A stretch of DNA of 24,628 bases from Brumimicrobium sp964585545 (GTDB lineage: Bacteria > Bacteroidota > Bacteroidia > Flavobacteriales_D > Crocinitomicaceae): contig CAZPDT010000027.1 of the NCBI GenBank assembly GCA_964585545.1, positions 1 to 24,628 of the forward strand, given 5' to 3'. A model generated the notes under the pieces. That model searched no databases, had not been told where the DNA came from, and saw only the letters and a list, made by a program, of their open reading frames with translations. The translations under genes were made by a program, and so were the position numbers. Of this stretch, positions 16,151 through 24,250 are shown piece after piece. Position 1 is the stretch's first letter. The number at the start of each line of letters is the position of its first letter.

Positions 16151-16597
16151 ATGAAGTATTTAAGTTTAGTTGTCATTTTTGTTGCATTGATTTCCACTTC
16201 CTTTGTAAATGACTTGTCAAAGGATACTGCTGTAAGCAATAATGAAGAAGGAATAGCATTTCAAGACATTTCATTTCAAGAAGCTTTAGCGAAGGCCAAA
16301 AAAGAAAATAAATTGGTTTTCTTGGATGCCTACACATCTTGGTGTGGGCCATGCAAGATGCTCGAAAAAACAACATTTAAATCTAAAGAAGTAGGTAAAG
16401 TTTTTAATAAGCACTTTGTAAATATTCATATTGATATGGAGAAAGGAAACGGACCAAACATTGCAAGAAAATACCAGGTTCGGGCTTATCCAACACTGTT
16501 AATTCTTAAACCCAATGGGCAACAAGTAAAAAGAATGTTAGGATACATGAAAGAAGAACAGTTGCTTGCTGGTGTTAAGGAATTTGTGGAAAAGTAA
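16151..16597 (+). CDS. Secreted thioredoxin-fold protein
   Basis: 148 residues. A signal peptide (MKYLSLVVIFVALISTSFVN) sends the protein to the periplasm. The thioredoxin-like domain (about 40-148) has the active site TSWCGPCKM with Cys65 and Cys68 and a cis-Pro loop in VRAYPTLLIL. The WCGPC centre with an extended helix afterwards (LEKTTFKSKEVGKVF) is like thioredoxin_7/DsbD-gamma-type proteins, which reduce or shuffle periplasmic disulphides. It is monocistronic and ends 17 bases before the convergent helicase gene. The partner and direction of electron flow cannot be read from the sequence. Confidence 0.9.
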   Translation: MKYLSLVVIFVALISTSFVNDLSKDTAVSNNEEGIAFQDISFQEALAKAKKENKLVFLDAYTSWCGPCKMLEKTTFKSKEVGKVFNKHFVNIHIDMEKGNGPNIARKYQVRAYPTLLILKPNGQQVKRMLGYMKEEQLLAGVKEFVEK

Positions 16598-16614
16598 AAT
16601 ATAACCTACCCCGA

Positions 16615-18051
16615 TTAGTCATTGTCCACCGCATTAAAGAACGGATCGTTAAAATTAACCAAGTAGAGTTTTTCTGTTGCACGAGTAAAGGCTGTATACA
16701 ACCATCGAAAATATGATTTATCCAACATATCTTCGGTTAAAAAACCTTGATCAATAAAAACCGAGGCCCATTGTCCTCCTTGAGATTTGTGACAAGTTAC
16801 TGCATAAGCGTATTTAACTTGTAGTGCATTAAAATACGGATTGGCCATAATCAATTCATAACGCTTTTTCTTATTGCGTTCATAGAGATAGTCTTTTTCG
16901 ACTTCAAAAAACAATTCTTTCATCCTTTTTCTTGGTAAATTTGGTGTCTCAGCATCCAATACTTCTAATAGTATCTTCACTTCAAAAGCAGGGGTATTAG
17001 GATAATCTATTAACTCTACGAGTGCATCTACAAAATCAAAACCATATAAAGTTTCTCGTCCTCGAATGCGTTTTACTCTTATTGTTTCTCCGTTGGCAAT
17101 GAAACCAATTTTAGATTGCGCTCCTAACCAGAAATAATTGTTACGCACAACCATTAATAAATCATTGGCAACCACGCATTCATCATACCAAAATATTCGT
17201 GCTCGAATTTGCTGATTGAACAAGTTGGCTCTTTTGTTACTTCTTGTAATGACCAAAGTTTCCGTTTCACCATAATTTGAAAAAGAAGAATCCAACTCAT
17301 CCTCTAATGCATTGCCATCAAGCCGAATTAAGTCATTGTTTCCGCTCAAATCAAAACATGGATATTGTTTATTGGTTGCTGAACGCAAATCAGTTGCATT
17401 TTTAAGTATGTCAGAATCTTTTGCTTGTCGCAGCACTTTTGACAATTGAAATTCCTTAATGTTTAGCTGGGAATAATGATTTTTCATGTATTCCAGATTT
17501 AAAGCGGGACTAAAATCTGTACCCACAGGCGGCAACTGTCCTTCATCTCCGATAAGAATCATTTTACAGTTTTTTCCATTATAAACGTATTCAATCAAAT
17601 CTTCAAGGAGATTTCTAGAACTAATGGAACCGTCATTTTGTTGCGTATAATCTCCAATCATCGATGCTTCATCCACTAGAAATAAAGTATTGGTGTGAAG
17701 ATTTGGGGCAAGTCCAAGGTGAACTCCTCCACCGGCTACTTTCATTTTCCTGTAGATTTTTTTGTGAATTGTAAACGCCATTTCTCCTGAGCGTTTAGAA
17801 AAAACTTTTGCGGCACGACCTGTAGGCGCCAACAATACGGATTTGCGTTTTAATGCAGCCATTGCTTTTACAAAAGCACTCAATAAACTGGTTTTTCCTG
17901 TTCCAGCATACCCTTTTAAGATGAACAGAGATAAACTATTGGGTTGCATGTAAAAATCACAGAGTTGTTCCAGTAAATCATCTTGATCTGAAGTGATTTC
18001 AAACTCAAAATGTTTTATTGCGGTTGTGTATAGAACTTTGTGAATTGACAT
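16615..18051 (-). CDS. RecD-like ATP-dependent DNA helicase (SF1)
   Basis: 478 residues, cytoplasmic. Superfamily 1B helicase motifs appear in order: Walker A GYAGTGKTS (47-55), Walker B LFLVDEASMIGD (about 129-140), motif III-like ILIGDEGQLPPVG, motif V/VI VTCHKSQGGQWASVFID, and WLYTAFTRATEKLYLVN at the C-terminus. These match the RecD/TraA-type (RecD2-like) group, here without the long RecD2 N-terminal domains and without RecB or RecC genes nearby. A role in DNA repair or recombination is the family expectation. A TACTTTTG box ends only 4 bases before the ATG, so the message may be leaderless. Confidence 0.92.
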   Translation of the reverse strand: MSIHKVLYTTAIKHFEFEITSDQDDLLEQLCDFYMQPNSLSLFILKGYAGTGKTSLLSAFVKAMAALKRKSVLLAPTGRAAKVFSKRSGEMAFTIHKKIYRKMKVAGGGVHLGLAPNLHTNTLFLVDEASMIGDYTQQNDGSISSRNLLEDLIEYVYNGKNCKMILIGDEGQLPPVGTDFSPALNLEYMKNHYSQLNIKEFQLSKVLRQAKDSDILKNATDLRSATNKQYPCFDLSGNNDLIRLDGNALEDELDSSFSNYGETETLVITRSNKRANLFNQQIRARIFWYDECVVANDLLMVVRNNYFWLGAQSKIGFIANGETIRVKRIRGRETLYGFDFVDALVELIDYPNTPAFEVKILLEVLDAETPNLPRKRMKELFFEVEKDYLYERNKKKRYELIMANPYFNALQVKYAYAVTCHKSQGGQWASVFIDQGFLTEDMLDKSYFRWLYTAFTRATEKLYLVNFNDPFFNAVDND

Positions 18052-18055
18052 ATAT

Positions 18056-18088
18056 CAAAAGTAAGGGAATAATTCGGGTTATGGCAAT
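18056..18088 (-). promoter_or_regulatory. Promoter of the helicase gene, nearly leaderless
   Basis: On the minus strand ATTG (18088-18085) is followed after 21 bases by TACTTTTG (18063-18056), then ATAT and the ATG. A copy of the dispersed repeat lies inside the spacer. Confidence 0.5.
18067..18081 (+). repeat. Dispersed repeat, copy 6 (one mismatch)
   Basis: GAATAATTCGGGTTA differs from the consensus at one position. It sits between the -33 and -7 elements of the helicase promoter and about 80 bases upstream of the divergent M16 gene. Confidence 0.6.
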
Positions 18089-18161
18089 GAAAAACATAAT
18101 AGATGTTTATCAAATTAGCAAAATATATGTAAATTAGTACAAAATTTTAAACCCCAAACCA

Positions 18162-21098
18162 ATGAAAATATTATTTCAATCCACCATCTTCTCTTTCCTG
18201 TTGACCTTTTCAAGTCAAACACTTTTTGCCCAAAAGGAATATGAGTGGAAAACCAATACGTCGGGAGAGTACGCATACAAATACATTGAAAACGACCCTT
18301 CTCATTCCCGTTTTTATCAATTGAAAAATGGTTTGTCGGTGATTTTGAGTCCGTCTCATGAGAAACCGAGAATACAAACTTTTATAGCTGTTAAAGCAGG
18401 AAGTAAAACAGATCCGTCAGATCATACAGGGCTTGCTCATTATTTAGAACACATGCTTTTTAAAGGCACTCAAAAATACGGTGTTCTCGATTGGGAAAAG
18501 GAAAAACCTCTTTTGGAGAAAATAGAACAACTCTACGAAGATTACAATTCAACTACAGATGAAAAGAAGCGGAAAGAAATTTATAAAGAAATTGATAAAA
18601 TTTCGGGAGAGGCCGCAAATTACGCTATAGCTAATGAATACGACAAATTAATGTCTGAAATGGGGGCGAAAGGCACCAATGCTTTTACTTCTCATGAGCA
18701 GACAGTTTATACGGAAGACATTCCCAGTAATGCGATAGATAAATATTTGGCTGTACAAGCAGAACGTTTTAGAGATCCAGTTTTCAGGCTTTTTCATACA
18801 GAATTAGAGGCAGTTTATGAAGAAAAAAATAGAAGTTTAGACAGCGATGGCAGCAAAGTGTTTGAGAAAATGTTTAAACTGTTATTTCCAAACAATAATT
18901 ATGGAAAACAAACGACAATTGGTACAATCCACGACCTTAAGAACCCATCCTTAGTTGAAATCAGGAAGTACTTTAAAACGTATTATGTGCCGAACAATAT
19001 GGGGATTATTATGGCAGGAGATTTTGACCCCGATCAGGTCATTAAGAAAATTGATCAATCTTTCAGTTATATGGAGCCGAAGCCCATTCCAGATTATACA
19101 TTTGAGCCTGAACGGCCCATTCAAAAACCTATAACCGCAGAAGTTTTCGGACCAGAACCTGCTCGCGTAATGTTGGGTTTTCGCTTTCCAGGTGCTTCGT
19201 CCGATGACGCCCAAATGCTTGATTTAATCGGTGAAATGTTGACCAATGGATCGGCTGGATTAATTGACATTGACCTTGTAAAAAAACAGAAATTGTTAGA
19301 TGCTTACGCTTTTTCTTATGTTTTAAAAGATTACAGTACGTTGCTTTTGGGAGGCACACCAACAGAAGGGCAAAGTCTTGAAGAAGTACAAGATTTACTG
19401 CTCAAAGAAATCCACAAGTTAAAATCAGGTGATTTTTCAGAAGATATTATTACTTCAATTATCAATAATGAACGAAAAAGTCGATTGAAGATCAATAACA
19501 ATTACACAAGAAGAGCCTACAGTTTAATGAGTAACTTTACTTTAGATGAAGATTGGAAGCGACATTTAAACTATACCAATTCGTTGAGTGCTATAACCAA
19601 AGAAGATGTAATCAATTTTGCAAAAAAATATTTTCACGACAATTATGTGATCGTATTTAAGCGGCAAGGAGAAGATAAAAATGTAATCAAAGTAGAAAAA
19701 CCAAACATTACTCCTGTGGAGGTCAATCGCAATGAACAATCCGAATTTGTAAAGCAAATAGCAGCCATTCCAGAGAATAAAATTAAGCCTATATGGTTGG
19801 ATTATAACAAAGATATTGAACGGGCTTCTACTGGGAAATATGACATTTTAGCTGTTCAGGATAAAGAAAAAGGACTGTTTAAACTAGAGTATTATTATAA
19901 AACAGGAGAATGGAGCAATAAACTGCTGCCTATTGCTGTAGATTATCTTGAATTTATAGGCACAAAGAATAAGACGGCAGAAGAATTCAGTAAAGAATTT
20001 TACGGTTTGGCCAGCTCATTCAATCTTTGGGTGTCTTCTGAGAATACTTATATTTCATTAGACGGTTTGCAATCTAACTTTGAAAAAACGGTTACAATGT
20101 TTGATGATTTATTGCAGAATTGCGTGGCCGACGAGGCCTCTTTTAAAGCGTATGTTAAAAGTTTAAAGAAGACCAGATCTGATGCTAAAGAAAGCAAATG
20201 GCAAATCAAATGGGGACTTCAAGACTATGCTGTTTATGGAGCACACAATCCTTTTAACAATAAACTGTCCAACGAAGAATTAGATAATCTAAAGGCAGAT
20301 GATTTGATAAAAGTCCTTCATAATCTTTCCAAATACAAACACAAAATCTTGTATTATGGACCAAAATCGGCGGCAGAAATTGCCACTGTAATGAAGACGA
20401 AGCACACAGGGCCAAAAGTATTTACGCCAGTTCCCGAGCCTTATCGTTTTATTCAAAAAGATCAAAACAAAAACGAGGTGTTATTGGCGCATTACGACAT
20501 GGTTCAAGCAGAAATATTTTGGATACGAAACAATGATAAATACAACGAAGCTCTTCTTCCGGGCATTCGATTTTTTAACGAATATTTCGGACGTGGAATG
20601 AATTCATTGGTATTTCAAACAATTAGAGAGTCTAAAGCACTGGCTTATTCTTCTTATGCCTTTTTAAGGAGTCCAGTAAGAAAAGAGAGCCGCGTTGAGT
20701 TTAGGGCATATATCGGTACACAGAGCGATAAATTTGTCGAAGCAGTTGACGCTATGAATGAACTGTTAACGACGTTACCCGAGTCGCAAAAATCAGTGGA
20801 ATTGGCAAGAAAAGGATTGCGTAAAAATCTCGCTTCTCAACGAATTACAGGCATAAGTATCATATACGATTATTTGACAGCTCAAAGATTGGGAAGAAAT
20901 TACGATATTAGAGAGAAGATATATAACGACGTTGAAAATATGGATTATACTGATTTAAAAAAGTTTTATGACAACGAAATAAGCAATAAAGCATACACTT
21001 ATTGTATTCTTACAGGAGAAAACACATTGGACAAAAAGAAATTAAACTCACTAGGTACAGTTAAACAACTTAGCCTAGAAGAAATATTTGGATATTGA
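18162..21098 (+). CDS. Secreted M16-family zinc metallopeptidase
   Basis: 978 residues, with a signal peptide ending at about LFAQ (residue 24). The N-terminal M16 domain has the inverted zinc motif HYLEH (93-97: His93, Glu96, His97), and the third ligand lies in ELEAVYEE (214-221). An insertion of about 40 charged residues separates them. The C-terminal half carries a second, inactive M16 domain pair with the conserved Arg...Tyr segment RESKALAYSSYA near residue 830. By family the protein degrades peptides inside a closed chamber, here outside the inner membrane. It is complete at the C-terminus (LSLEEIFGY). Its stop codon overlaps the start of the Rhs fragment. Confidence 0.93.
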   Translation: MKILFQSTIFSFLLTFSSQTLFAQKEYEWKTNTSGEYAYKYIENDPSHSRFYQLKNGLSVILSPSHEKPRIQTFIAVKAGSKTDPSDHTGLAHYLEHMLFKGTQKYGVLDWEKEKPLLEKIEQLYEDYNSTTDEKKRKEIYKEIDKISGEAANYAIANEYDKLMSEMGAKGTNAFTSHEQTVYTEDIPSNAIDKYLAVQAERFRDPVFRLFHTELEAVYEEKNRSLDSDGSKVFEKMFKLLFPNNNYGKQTTIGTIHDLKNPSLVEIRKYFKTYYVPNNMGIIMAGDFDPDQVIKKIDQSFSYMEPKPIPDYTFEPERPIQKPITAEVFGPEPARVMLGFRFPGASSDDAQMLDLIGEMLTNGSAGLIDIDLVKKQKLLDAYAFSYVLKDYSTLLLGGTPTEGQSLEEVQDLLLKEIHKLKSGDFSEDIITSIINNERKSRLKINNNYTRRAYSLMSNFTLDEDWKRHLNYTNSLSAITKEDVINFAKKYFHDNYVIVFKRQGEDKNVIKVEKPNITPVEVNRNEQSEFVKQIAAIPENKIKPIWLDYNKDIERASTGKYDILAVQDKEKGLFKLEYYYKTGEWSNKLLPIAVDYLEFIGTKNKTAEEFSKEFYGLASSFNLWVSSENTYISLDGLQSNFEKTVTMFDDLLQNCVADEASFKAYVKSLKKTRSDAKESKWQIKWGLQDYAVYGAHNPFNNKLSNEELDNLKADDLIKVLHNLSKYKHKILYYGPKSAAEIATVMKTKHTGPKVFTPVPEPYRFIQKDQNKNEVLLAHYDMVQAEIFWIRNNDKYNEALLPGIRFFNEYFGRGMNSLVFQTIRESKALAYSSYAFLRSPVRKESRVEFRAYIGTQSDKFVEAVDAMNELLTTLPESQKSVELARKGLRKNLASQRITGISIIYDYLTAQRLGRNYDIREKIYNDVENMDYTDLKKFYDNEISNKAYTYCILTGENTLDKKKLNSLGTVKQLSLEEIFGY

Positions 21099-22084
21099 TG
21101 TTTGGAGATCATATAATGTGCTTTTGCTGGGGCGGGTATAGGTATGGGTTTAATGGAAAAGAAAAGGATAACAATGTTAAGGGTCAGGGGAATAGCTATA
21201 ATTTTGGGGCGAGAATGTACGACCCAAGAGTGGGAAGATTTTTAAGTATAGACCCTAGAGAAAAAGATTATCCTTATTTTACTCCTTATTGTTATGCGGG
21301 AAACTCTCCAATTATGTTTATTGATGAAAATGGAGAGGGTCCAATTTTGGGGATGCTAATAAACATGTTTTTTGGAAAATTATTAGTTGCAAAAATTACA
21401 GGTAAAACTGTTTCAGAAAGCTTTAAAGCACAAGTGTTTGCAGGTGTCGGCCCAATATTATCAGGAGGTGGTTCGGCTCACATAACTTTAGCAGCAGACC
21501 CAAAAGGCAACGTGGCTATAGTAATGGGTAAAAAACTATTTTATGACATGGTATCAGAGGAGACTGGTATTGGCAAAAATGGAGCTTCAAAAGAAGGTAA
21601 TACCGCCCTAGGAGCATTTGCAGGAATAGGTTATGGTATTAATATTCATGATAAAGAGAGTGTATTAGATTTTGCTGGAAACTCAGGAGGGAACGCAGGT
21701 ATTGATATAAATTTGAAAGAAGGAGAGGGTGTTTCTGGTTCCGTAGATGTAGGTGAAGATAATGTTGGAATTGGAATTGGAATTGGAATAGGAGCTGGTT
21801 TTGCAAAGATTGGAAGTGACAATATTGTTTTGGCGACAAACGCAAAAGATATAGAGCAATTTGAAAATGCAAATAAAAATGCTCAAGATTTAGCCAAAGA
21901 AAAGGGAGCAAAAGTTTCATTAGATTACAAGATTAGTATCAATAATAAAAAACTCACAATTGATTTTACTTTTTCTGTAGTTAAGCAAGAAAATGGGAAG
22001 AGAAAAACTATAGGTACATTTGATTCTGGAAAAATTTCATTTGATACAGATAACGGAAGTATATATACTGGAACCGTAAAATAA
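21098..22084 (+). CDS. Rhs core C-terminal fragment with Gly-rich C-terminal (toxin-like) domain
   Basis: 328 residues. Residues about 14-82 are the RHS-repeat-associated core: YRYGFNGKEKDN, NFGARMYDPRVGRFLSIDP and YCYAGNSPIMFIDENGEGP. In complete Rhs proteins this core ends a shell of more than a thousand residues; here everything before it is missing, with no signal peptide or YD repeats. The ATG at 21098 overlaps the M16 stop (TGATG). After the core comes a variable domain of about 245 residues, rich in Gly and Ile, with a (GI)n run at GIGIGIGIGAG and a beta-rich end (KKLTIDFTFSVVKQ). No known toxin fold is recognised. It is best read as an orphan Rhs tip left by recombination. It may be silent until recombined onto a full Rhs gene, or simply a relic. 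Confidence 0.8.
   Translation: MFGDHIMCFCWGGYRYGFNGKEKDNNVKGQGNSYNFGARMYDPRVGRFLSIDPREKDYPYFTPYCYAGNSPIMFIDENGEGPILGMLINMFFGKLLVAKITGKTVSESFKAQVFAGVGPILSGGGSAHITLAADPKGNVAIVMGKKLFYDMVSEETGIGKNGASKEGNTALGAFAGIGYGINIHDKESVLDFAGNSGGNAGIDINLKEGEGVSGSVDVGEDNVGIGIGIGIGAGFAKIGSDNIVLATNAKDIEQFENANKNAQDLAKEKGAKVSLDYKISINNKKLTIDFTFSVVKQENGKRKTIGTFDSGKISFDTDNGSIYTGTVK
21765..21788 (+). repeat. Hexanucleotide repeat (TTGGAA)x4 in the Rhs C-terminal domain
   Basis: Four perfect copies of TTGGAA, then a degenerate TAGGAG. The period is a multiple of three, so copy-number changes alter the length of the Gly-Ile run without shifting frame. Confidence 0.85.
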
Positions 22085-22090
22085 AGGTTT

Positions 22091-22678
22091 ATGAATAGAA
22101 TATTTATATTGTTATTTTCAGTTTGTCTTTATAGTTGCCATTCTTCAGTTAGTGGTATTCAAAAAAAGGCTGTGTTATTAATCGACAAACATGAAAAAAC
22201 ATTAATGGAAATAAAGAATGAGTTTGATGATACTATTGAGGATTCGAGTGAGGTGTATTCCCTTCATACATCACAGACCACAGATTACTGGGATTTGTCG
22301 AAATTTTGCAGAACAAGGCAAAATAAAATTAGAAAAATTGACAGCGATATTAAATATAGTAATCATTTTCATGACACTCTTCAAGTCTTGATTCCGAAGG
22401 AGGAATTCAGCAATATTTACTTCAAAAAGCATTATTTTATAGGTTTTAGCATGCGAGGAGTACGAAATCATAACCTTGAATTTCAACAACTCATTTATTT
22501 CGAAGATAGTTCTTCTGTTCATAAAACATTCAAAGATATAATTAAAATAGATGCGCTAAACCTATCCAGTATTAAACCAAATACAGAATTAGATTTAATA
22601 GTTTTTCTTGATAAACATTGGGCGTTTACTTCTGCTGATAGTTTATTTCAAAAAGCCAAATTTAATTGCAAGAGATGA
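22091..22678 (+). CDS. Lipoprotein, candidate immunity protein
   Basis: 195 residues, no family recognised. A short signal with lipobox LYSC (lipidated Cys16) anchors it at the membrane. The mature part is charged and mixed alpha/beta (FSMRGVRNHNLEFQQLIYFE; LDLIVFLDKHWAFTSADSLF). It starts 6 bases after the Rhs fragment and overlaps the next gene by ATGA, the usual position and spacing for Rhs immunity genes. A lipoprotein immunity would fit a toxin acting in the periplasm or at a membrane. The assignment is from context only. Confidence 0.65.
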   Translation: MNRIFILLFSVCLYSCHSSVSGIQKKAVLLIDKHEKTLMEIKNEFDDTIEDSSEVYSLHTSQTTDYWDLSKFCRTRQNKIRKIDSDIKYSNHFHDTLQVLIPKEEFSNIYFKKHYFIGFSMRGVRNHNLEFQQLIYFEDSSSVHKTFKDIIKIDALNLSSIKPNTELDLIVFLDKHWAFTSADSLFQKAKFNCKR

Positions 22679-23013
22679 GATATATATATTTAATTATATT
22701 CGTAATCTTTTTCTTTTTAGGCTTGTTTCTATCAGGGAGTACATTGAATAGTTTAGAATGTCAATCTTTAAAAGTGACAATAATAGTTATTACAATTGGG
22801 GCTATTTTAGGATATATATTCTCTAAATACTTCGTAAAAGCAAAAAAAACCATAATACTAGCGAGGTTTACTTCATTCATTGTTGCTGGAGTTGGTCTAG
22901 GTAGTATTTTGAACTCAATGTATAACAACTACTCCGTTTGTTTCAGTTTATTCTACTTAATGTCGTTGCCTTTTTTTATAAGTGTTGGATGGTCATTTAT
23001 GAAAGAAAAGTAA
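22675..23013 (+). CDS. Four-helix membrane protein, possible second immunity gene
   Basis: 112 residues from the ATG at 22675, which overlaps the preceding TGA (ATGA). A TTG at 22666 would add three residues and is less likely. Four hydrophobic segments span nearly the whole protein: about 2-20 (YIYLIIFVIFFFLGLFLSG), about 31-50 (VTIIVITIGAILGYIFSKY), about 58-78 (ILARFTSFIVAGVGLGSIL) and about 86-107 (FSLFYLMSLPFFISVGW). No family is recognised. Tight coupling to the lipoprotein suggests a shared role, for example protection against a membrane-acting Rhs tip, but this is inference. Confidence 0.6.
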   Translation: MRYIYLIIFVIFFFLGLFLSGSTLNSLECQSLKVTIIVITIGAILGYIFSKYFVKAKKTIILARFTSFIVAGVGLGSILNSMYNNYSVCFSLFYLMSLPFFISVGWSFMKEK

Positions 23014-23034
23014 TCCCCAGCTTTCCCCGTTGCT

Positions 23035-23060
23035 ACTCCTGAGACAAAAGCGAATAAACC
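23035..23060 (+). repeat. 26-bp direct repeat, copy A
   Basis: Matches 23499-23524 at 23 of 26 positions (core GAGACAAAAGC). The two copies bracket the decayed IS3 transposase. Just after it, CTTCGTT-AC-AACGAAG (23062-23077) forms a 7-bp inverted repeat that could end the preceding gene cluster. Confidence 0.6.
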
Positions 23061-23234
23061 ACTTCGTTACAACGAAGAAATTTGAAGATCAGAGGGTTAT
23101 TGATAGTAAATTCTAATCGACTATTTGATAGAATTTTGTTCTTTGAAATATAAAAGCTAAGATAAAGATTTAGTTGTAGTGGAGTAAGAGATTATATAAA
23201 CAGAAGGGTTCTAAACCAAGATGAGTAATATTAT
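23061..23234. other. Intergenic DNA without a recognisable gene
   Basis: Between the membrane-protein gene and the transposase remnant. Apart from the small inverted repeat at 23062-23077 I see no gene, promoter or RNA here. It is AT-rich and looks like debris of past insertions. Confidence 0.5.
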
Positions 23235-23501
23235 CTACTTACAAACATCAATTCCACAATTCACTGATTTGTTTTGTTGGATTCTATTCTTCTTGGCTTC
23301 GAGTTTTTGCTGTTTAAAATCAAGGTTTACTTCTTCAGAAGTATAGCATTCCATTGGTGTAAGACCCAATAAAGAACCGTGTGGTCGGATTGTGTTGTAA
23401 TCATTGATAATTTCTTTCAGACATTGAATTAGCTGATCAAGTGTGTCGGGCAATTTTTTACGTAAATAGCGTTTAATAATTTTGTTAACTGCTTCGCAAC
23501 T
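23235..23501 (-). pseudogene. IS3-family transposase, C-terminal remnant
   Basis: On the minus strand the frame reads EAVNKIIKRYLRKKLP from about 23495, then NDYNTIRPHGSLLGLTPMEC, the classical end of the IS3 OrfB integrase core, and finishes at 23235 with a basic tail. The Glu of EAVN sits where the last catalytic Glu of the DDE triad is expected. The rest of the catalytic domain (both Asp residues) and OrfA are missing. Upstream of the Glu the frame runs into the 26-bp repeat and then a stop, so the break lies at about 23500. The remaining piece is under 90 codons and cannot be active. Confidence 0.85.
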
Positions 23502-23524
23502 CCCGAGACAAAAGCAATTAAACC
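23499..23524 (+). repeat. 26-bp direct repeat, copy B
   Basis: Second copy of the repeat at 23035-23060, directly abutting the point where transposase similarity stops. It may mark the recombination junction that truncated the IS. Confidence 0.6.
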
Positions 23525-24104
23525 CAGCTTTTTAATTTCATAATCCAAGGAAGTTATTAACAACTTATATTTCCTCTTGCATCCATTACTACACAAGCCT
23601 TTCAGAAGCTTTTCCCTACTTTCTTAATTTCCGCCCACACCCCAACCCATTACGGTCTTTTATCGGCAGGTTTTTGCTGTTCTTTTAGGGTTTTTTCGTT
23701 TTGGTTTTTAGTTTTAGAATGGTTTTTTTAATGGCTGTTCTTTGGCTTTATTTTTCGTTTAAATTCTTCTTTTCTTGCTTTGTTAATTGCGGTTTTTCTT
23801 GTTTTGTGTTCTTGGTTCTGTTTTACTTATGATATTATTTTCAGCTTCTTTTTTTTGAGGATAAATAAAGCTTTTGTTTATTGCCTTGGGTTTAAATGCT
23901 CTTTATCGGGTCATATTTCTGTTATTTCTCGCTGTTTTTCTTGTTGTGTGTTGTTGTCGTCTTAAAACGTTCTTTTTTGGCGTTAAACAACTTATTTTTT
24001 TACCGTAAACACCAAAACAGGCAAAGGATCGGCAGATTAAAGCAGGAAAAACTAACACGATTAACCCAAAAGCCACAAGGAAAAACCAACCTTTAAGCTA
24101 TTCC
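23525..24104. other. Composition-skewed DNA without a convincing gene
   Basis: From about 23640 to 23990 the plus strand is very T-rich. From about 24000 to 24104 it flips to A-rich, with AAACACCAAAACAGGC-like runs. Short open frames here are interrupted or have no protein-like pattern, and the minus strand has many TAA stops. It could be decayed coding sequence or part of a structured RNA leading into the inverted repeat that follows. I cannot decide from the sequence alone. Confidence 0.4.
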
Positions 24105-24250
24105 ACCATGACTAAAAATAAAAATGAGTTGCAAAATTGAGCATTTAGCAACCACTCAACAAGGGTAATACAAAGCGTTCCGCCCTTGTTTTAGTGGTTG
24201 CTTAAATACTCTTGATAATTGGCATTCATTTTTAAATTTTTAGTCATGGT
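24105..24250. repeat. Long imperfect inverted repeat (arms about 61 and 68 bp, 17-base loop)
   Basis: Left arm 24105-24165 and right arm 24183-24250 are inverse copies with small gaps. Perfect blocks are ACCATGACTAAAAAT (15 bp, outermost), AGCAACCACT and CAAGGG (next to the loop). The loop contains GCGTTCC. Each arm carries an inward-facing ATG with a very short frame (24108-24140 plus strand; 24247-24191 minus strand). The right arm ends on the start codon of the A-poor gene. Confidence 0.85.

Noticed and set aside
23235..23453. An independent small gene starting at TTG 23453
   Set aside because: The frame continues upstream with IS3-like residues (EAVNKIIKRYLR), so it is a piece of a decayed transposase and not a complete gene.
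23780..24096. Hydrophobic short frames in the T-rich block
   Set aside because: Phe/Leu-rich content follows from T-richness. No start context, family pattern or neighbouring frame supports them as genes.
24105..24250. Integron attC site or CRISPR repeat
   Set aside because: There is a single hairpin, no repeated unit array, no clear RYYYAAC/GTTRRRY core pair at the arm ends, and no integrase or cas gene in view.
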